From NCBI GenBank assembly GCA_030042915.1, contig JASHYS010000290.1, positions 1 to 9,711 on the forward strand: 9,711 bases of DNA. Reading direction: 5' to 3'. This DNA comes from Acidobacteriaceae bacterium (lineage in GTDB: Bacteria > Acidobacteriota > Terriglobia > Terriglobales > Acidobacteriaceae). The notes under the pieces were generated by a model. The model was not told the DNA's origin. It did not search any database and worked only from the letters and a program-made list of their open reading frames with translations. Position 1 is the first letter of the stretch, and every line of letters starts with the position of its first letter. Positions 7,958 to 9,711 of the stretch are shown piece after piece. Made by a program: the position numbers and the translations under genes.

Positions 7958-9502
7958 GTGGCTCGCCGGCGCATAGATTCGCGGGCAAAATGTGGGGTGC
8001 CCCCTCCAGGCTTCGCTTGGGTGGGGGCGGGATTTGATTCACGCGCTTGCTCCCTTGCCCCCTTGCTCGCTTGCTCCCTGCTTTTCCTTACCGCATGCAA
8101 GCCCGTGGGGCCAAACTACAGTCGGCCCGGCTACAACGCTCCGACGGCGTACAAGGAGACCGGCGCCACGAGCGTGGTTCCCCCGCCCAATCCTCCGGGC
8201 GGCCAATGGCAGCCGGCCAACCCGTCGGATGGAATGTTGAAGGGCAACTGGTGGGAGATTTACCAGGACCCGCAGCTGAACCGGCTGGAAGCGCGCATCG
8301 CCACCAACAACGTGCAACTGAAGCAGGCGCTGGAAACCTACCTGGCGGCGCGAGACCAGGTGAGCGCGGCGCGAGCGAATCTCTATCCGACCTTCTCGGC
8401 AGGTCCTTCGGCCACGCGCGAGCAATACTCACAGAACGAGCCGCTATGGAAACCGGGCACTCCCGCCACCTACACCGACCTGACGATCGCCGGGCAAGCG
8501 AGCTGGGAGCCGGATTTCTGGGGCCGCGTTCGGCGTACCGTGGAGCAGGCGCGGGCAACTGCGCAGGCGGATGCGGCTGACACGGCCAGCGTGGATTTGA
8601 CGCTGCACGCCGAGATGGCGACCGATTACTTTGCCCTGCGCGGGTTGGACTCGCAGATCAAGCTGCTGACGGCCACGGTGGCCGACCTGCAAGGGCAGCT
8701 CGATTTGACACAACGGCGTTTTTCCGGCGGAGTGGCGACGGCCGTAGACGTGGCGCAAGCGAGGACACAACTGGAGACGGTGCGCGCGCAACTTGTGGAC
8801 GTAGGCGTGGCCCGCGCGCAGTTTGAGCACGCAGTGGGCACCATCGCCAACTACAATCTGTCGGACTTCAGCATTCCCCCTTCGCCCCTGGACATGGCGT
8901 TGCCCAAAGTGCCGCTGGGTGTGCCCTCGCAACTGCTGGAGCGGCGGCCCGACATTGCAGCGGCAGAAAGATTGACCGCGGCAGCTAATGAACAGATCGG
9001 CATCGCCATCAGCGCCTTCTATCCGACCATTACCCTGGGAGGATCGGGCGGCTTCCAAAGTACGCGCATCGGCACCTGGATCCAGGGGCCAAGCTCGATG
9101 TGGACGCTGGGCGCGCAGGCTACTGAACTGCTGTTCGATGCGGGCCAGCGGCACGCGCTGACCGATGCCGCGCGACACAGTTATGAGGCGCAGGCGGATG
9201 GCTATCGCAACACCGTCTTTGAGGCCTTCGAGGACGTAGAGGATCAGCTGGCGGGGCTACGCGTCCTGGAGCAGGAGGCGCAGGTGGAGGATCGGGCCGT
9301 GGACGCAGCGCATCACTCCTTCGATCTATCGAATATGCGCTACAAGGGCGGCGTGACCAGCTACCTGGAAGTGTTGACCGCGGAACAAACCCTGCTGCAG
9401 GACCAGGTAACGGCCATCAACATTGAGAGCCGGCAGTTTGCGGCCAGTGTGAGCCTGGTGCGTGCGCTGGGCGGCGGCTGGGATGTGACGCAGATGCCTT
9501 AG
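7958..9502 (+). CDS. Outer-membrane factor lipoprotein, NodT/OprM-type RND efflux channel
   Basis: This is the trimeric exit duct of the efflux system, related to TolC/OprM. GTG 7958 lies two bases after the adaptor stop and has a good ribosome binding site (GGGAGG, 7943-7948, 9-base spacing). The lipobox LTAC gives lipidated Cys47, and the mature chain of 468 residues is normal. Family marks are GPNYSRP after the Cys, GNWWEIYQDPQLNRLE (96-111), the first-half motif RRFSGGVATAVDVAQA (253-268), GVPSQLLERRPDIAAAE (321-337) and the second-half counterpart RYKGGVTSYLEVLTAEQTLL (461-480). The 46-residue signal peptide is long and odd: it spans a hairpin-containing insertion (7976-8046) and its hydrophobic core is encoded by an 8-base tandem repeat. 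GTG 8021 would give a shorter signal peptide but has no visible ribosome binding site. Confidence 0.94.
   Translation: MARRRIDSRAKCGVPPPGFAWVGAGFDSRACSLAPLLACSLLFLTACKPVGPNYSRPGYNAPTAYKETGATSVVPPPNPPGGQWQPANPSDGMLKGNWWEIYQDPQLNRLEARIATNNVQLKQALETYLAARDQVSAARANLYPTFSAGPSATREQYSQNEPLWKPGTPATYTDLTIAGQASWEPDFWGRVRRTVEQARATAQADAADTASVDLTLHAEMATDYFALRGLDSQIKLLTATVADLQGQLDLTQRRFSGGVATAVDVAQARTQLETVRAQLVDVGVARAQFEHAVGTIANYNLSDFSIPPSPLDMALPKVPLGVPSQLLERRPDIAAAERLTAAANEQIGIAISAFYPTITLGGSGGFQSTRIGTWIQGPSSMWTLGAQATELLFDAGQRHALTDAARHSYEAQADGYRNTVFEAFEDVEDQLAGLRVLEQEAQVEDRAVDAAHHSFDLSNMRYKGGVTSYLEVLTAEQTLLQDQVTAINIESRQFAASVSLVRALGGGWDVTQMP
7976..8046 (+). repeat. Hairpin element bounded by imperfect direct repeats, inside the signal-peptide coding region
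   Basis: GATTCGCGGGC (7976-7986) recurs as GATTCACGCGC (8036-8046), matching at 9 of 11 positions with a 60-base period. Between them lies an imperfect hairpin at 7999-8028. GCCCCC (7999-8004) pairs with GGGGGC (8023-8028); after a T-T mismatch, CC pairs with GG, then AGGC pairs with GCTT around a TTC loop with one bulged G. From memory, GTGGGGTGCCCC-type hairpins are common intergenic repeats in Acidobacteriaceae, which I cannot confirm here. Both direct repeats encode Asp-Ser-Arg-Ala (residues 7-10 and 27-30). Confidence 0.6.
8047..8078 (+). repeat. Tandem octamer repeat TTGCTCCC (four imperfect units)
   Basis: The four units are TTGCTCCC, TTGCCCCC, TTGCTCGC and TTGCTCCC. They lie within the outer-membrane factor gene and encode most of the hydrophobic core of its signal peptide (SLAPLLACSLL). 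Because the unit is 8 bases, gain or loss of one unit shifts the reading frame, whereas three units would preserve it. Confidence 0.85.
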
Positions 9503-9507
9503 AAACA

Positions 9508-9539
9508 GGGAGCAAGGGAGCAAGGGAGCAAGTGTGCAA
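9508..9539 (+). repeat. Tandem octamer repeat GGGAGCAA (four units), inverted relative to the copy at 8047-8078
   Basis: There are three perfect GGGAGCAA units (9508-9531) and one degenerate unit GTGTGCAA (9532-9539). They begin five bases after the outer-membrane factor stop and end just before the stop codon of the convergent gene. The unit is the exact reverse complement of TTGCTCCC. Aligning 9508-9545 with the complement of 8041-8078 gives 33 of 38 identical bases. It is not an intrinsic terminator because it has no internal dyad. Confidence 0.85.
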
Positions 9540-9545
9540 GCTCGT

Positions 9546-9711
9546 TCAGTGCCGGTAGGCGCTATCGGGCACGTCGGATAGCGGTGTTGCAGGGCCGTCC
9601 CACAGCAGGCGCGGCGCGTCGGCGCTTGCGGTGTTCAGCGATTCGATGTGAATGGTGTGCAGGCCGGCCCGCAGACCCAGCGCACCGCGATCGTAGCGGA
9701 GTGCGTTGCCG
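9546..9711 (-). CDS. C-terminal fragment of an unidentified protein, possibly ending in a PA14-like beta domain
   Basis: Reading the minus strand inward from the right edge gives 54 open codons ending in TGA (9546-9548). Third positions are strongly G/C-rich, as in the neighbouring genes, which supports real coding. The visible end includes LRAGLHTIHIES, APRLLWDGP and LSDVPDSAYRH. The pattern of 'G-x-H-x-I-x-I-E', then 'L-x-W-x-G-P', then 'V-P-x-S-x-Y' resembles the last strands of PA14-type carbohydrate-binding domains, which are often found at the ends of secreted glycosidases and of some membrane glycosyltransferases. That is a resemblance by eye over a short stretch, so function stays open. 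The gene converges on the efflux operon, with 43 bases between the two stop codons, most of them occupied by the octamer repeat. Confidence 0.6.
   Translation of the reverse strand, partial: GNALRYDRGALGLRAGLHTIHIESLNTASADAPRLLWDGPATPLSDVPDSAYRH

Noticed and set aside
7958..9502. CRISPR or phage explanation for the repeats around the channel gene
   Set aside because: The repeats are contiguous 8-base tandem units without spacers, and no cas, integrase or phage gene is visible.
9503..9545. Intrinsic terminator between the convergent genes
   Set aside because: The interval is filled by a direct tandem repeat with no dyad and no T-run on either strand; any terminator must work differently.

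Overview
The window looks like chromosomal DNA from a GC-rich, double-membraned bacterium, most probably an Acidobacteriota member (Acidobacteriaceae/Terriglobales type). I infer this from three things: the style of the BamA homologue, the permease-first order of the RND operon, and a hairpin sequence at 7976-8046 that resembles, from memory, dispersed intergenic repeats of that group. No rRNA, tRNA, IS element, CRISPR array or phage gene was seen, so the taxonomic call rests on protein style alone.

Layout. Positions 1-2855 (minus strand) hold bamA, encoding the Omp85 outer-membrane insertase. It has a signal peptide, five POTRA domains and a beta-barrel, and its last residues lie beyond the left edge. 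Positions 2856-3398 are a divergent intergenic region with no convincing gene. It contains a possible bamA promoter, a direct repeat and two perfect GC-rich inverted repeats just upstream of the next operon. Positions 3399-9502 (plus strand) are a compact three-gene tripartite efflux operon: an HAE1-type RND inner-membrane pump (1102 aa), a membrane-anchored periplasmic adaptor (413 aa) and a NodT/OprM-type outer-membrane factor lipoprotein (514 aa). The genes are separated by only 6 and 2 bases. Positions 9546-9711 (minus strand) carry the last 54 codons of a convergent gene of uncertain function.

How the genes work together. The pump uses proton motive force to capture substrates from the periplasm or inner membrane, the adaptor bridges the periplasm, and the outer-membrane factor forms the exit duct. 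BamA is the insertase that folds outer-membrane beta-barrel proteins, so it is functionally adjacent, although it belongs to a separate transcription unit.

The core systems are known families. The unusual material is at finer scale. The outer-membrane factor's signal peptide carries what looks like an in-frame 60-base hairpin insertion bounded by imperfect repeats that both encode Asp-Ser-Arg-Ala. Immediately after it, a tandem 8-base repeat encodes the hydrophobic core of the same signal peptide, and an inverted copy of that repeat array lies just after the gene's stop codon. The six cysteines of the visible mature BamA form three evenly spaced pairs in the late barrel. The pump has an Ala/Pro/Gly repeat insertion in its second periplasmic loop and lacks the usual proton-relay lysine.
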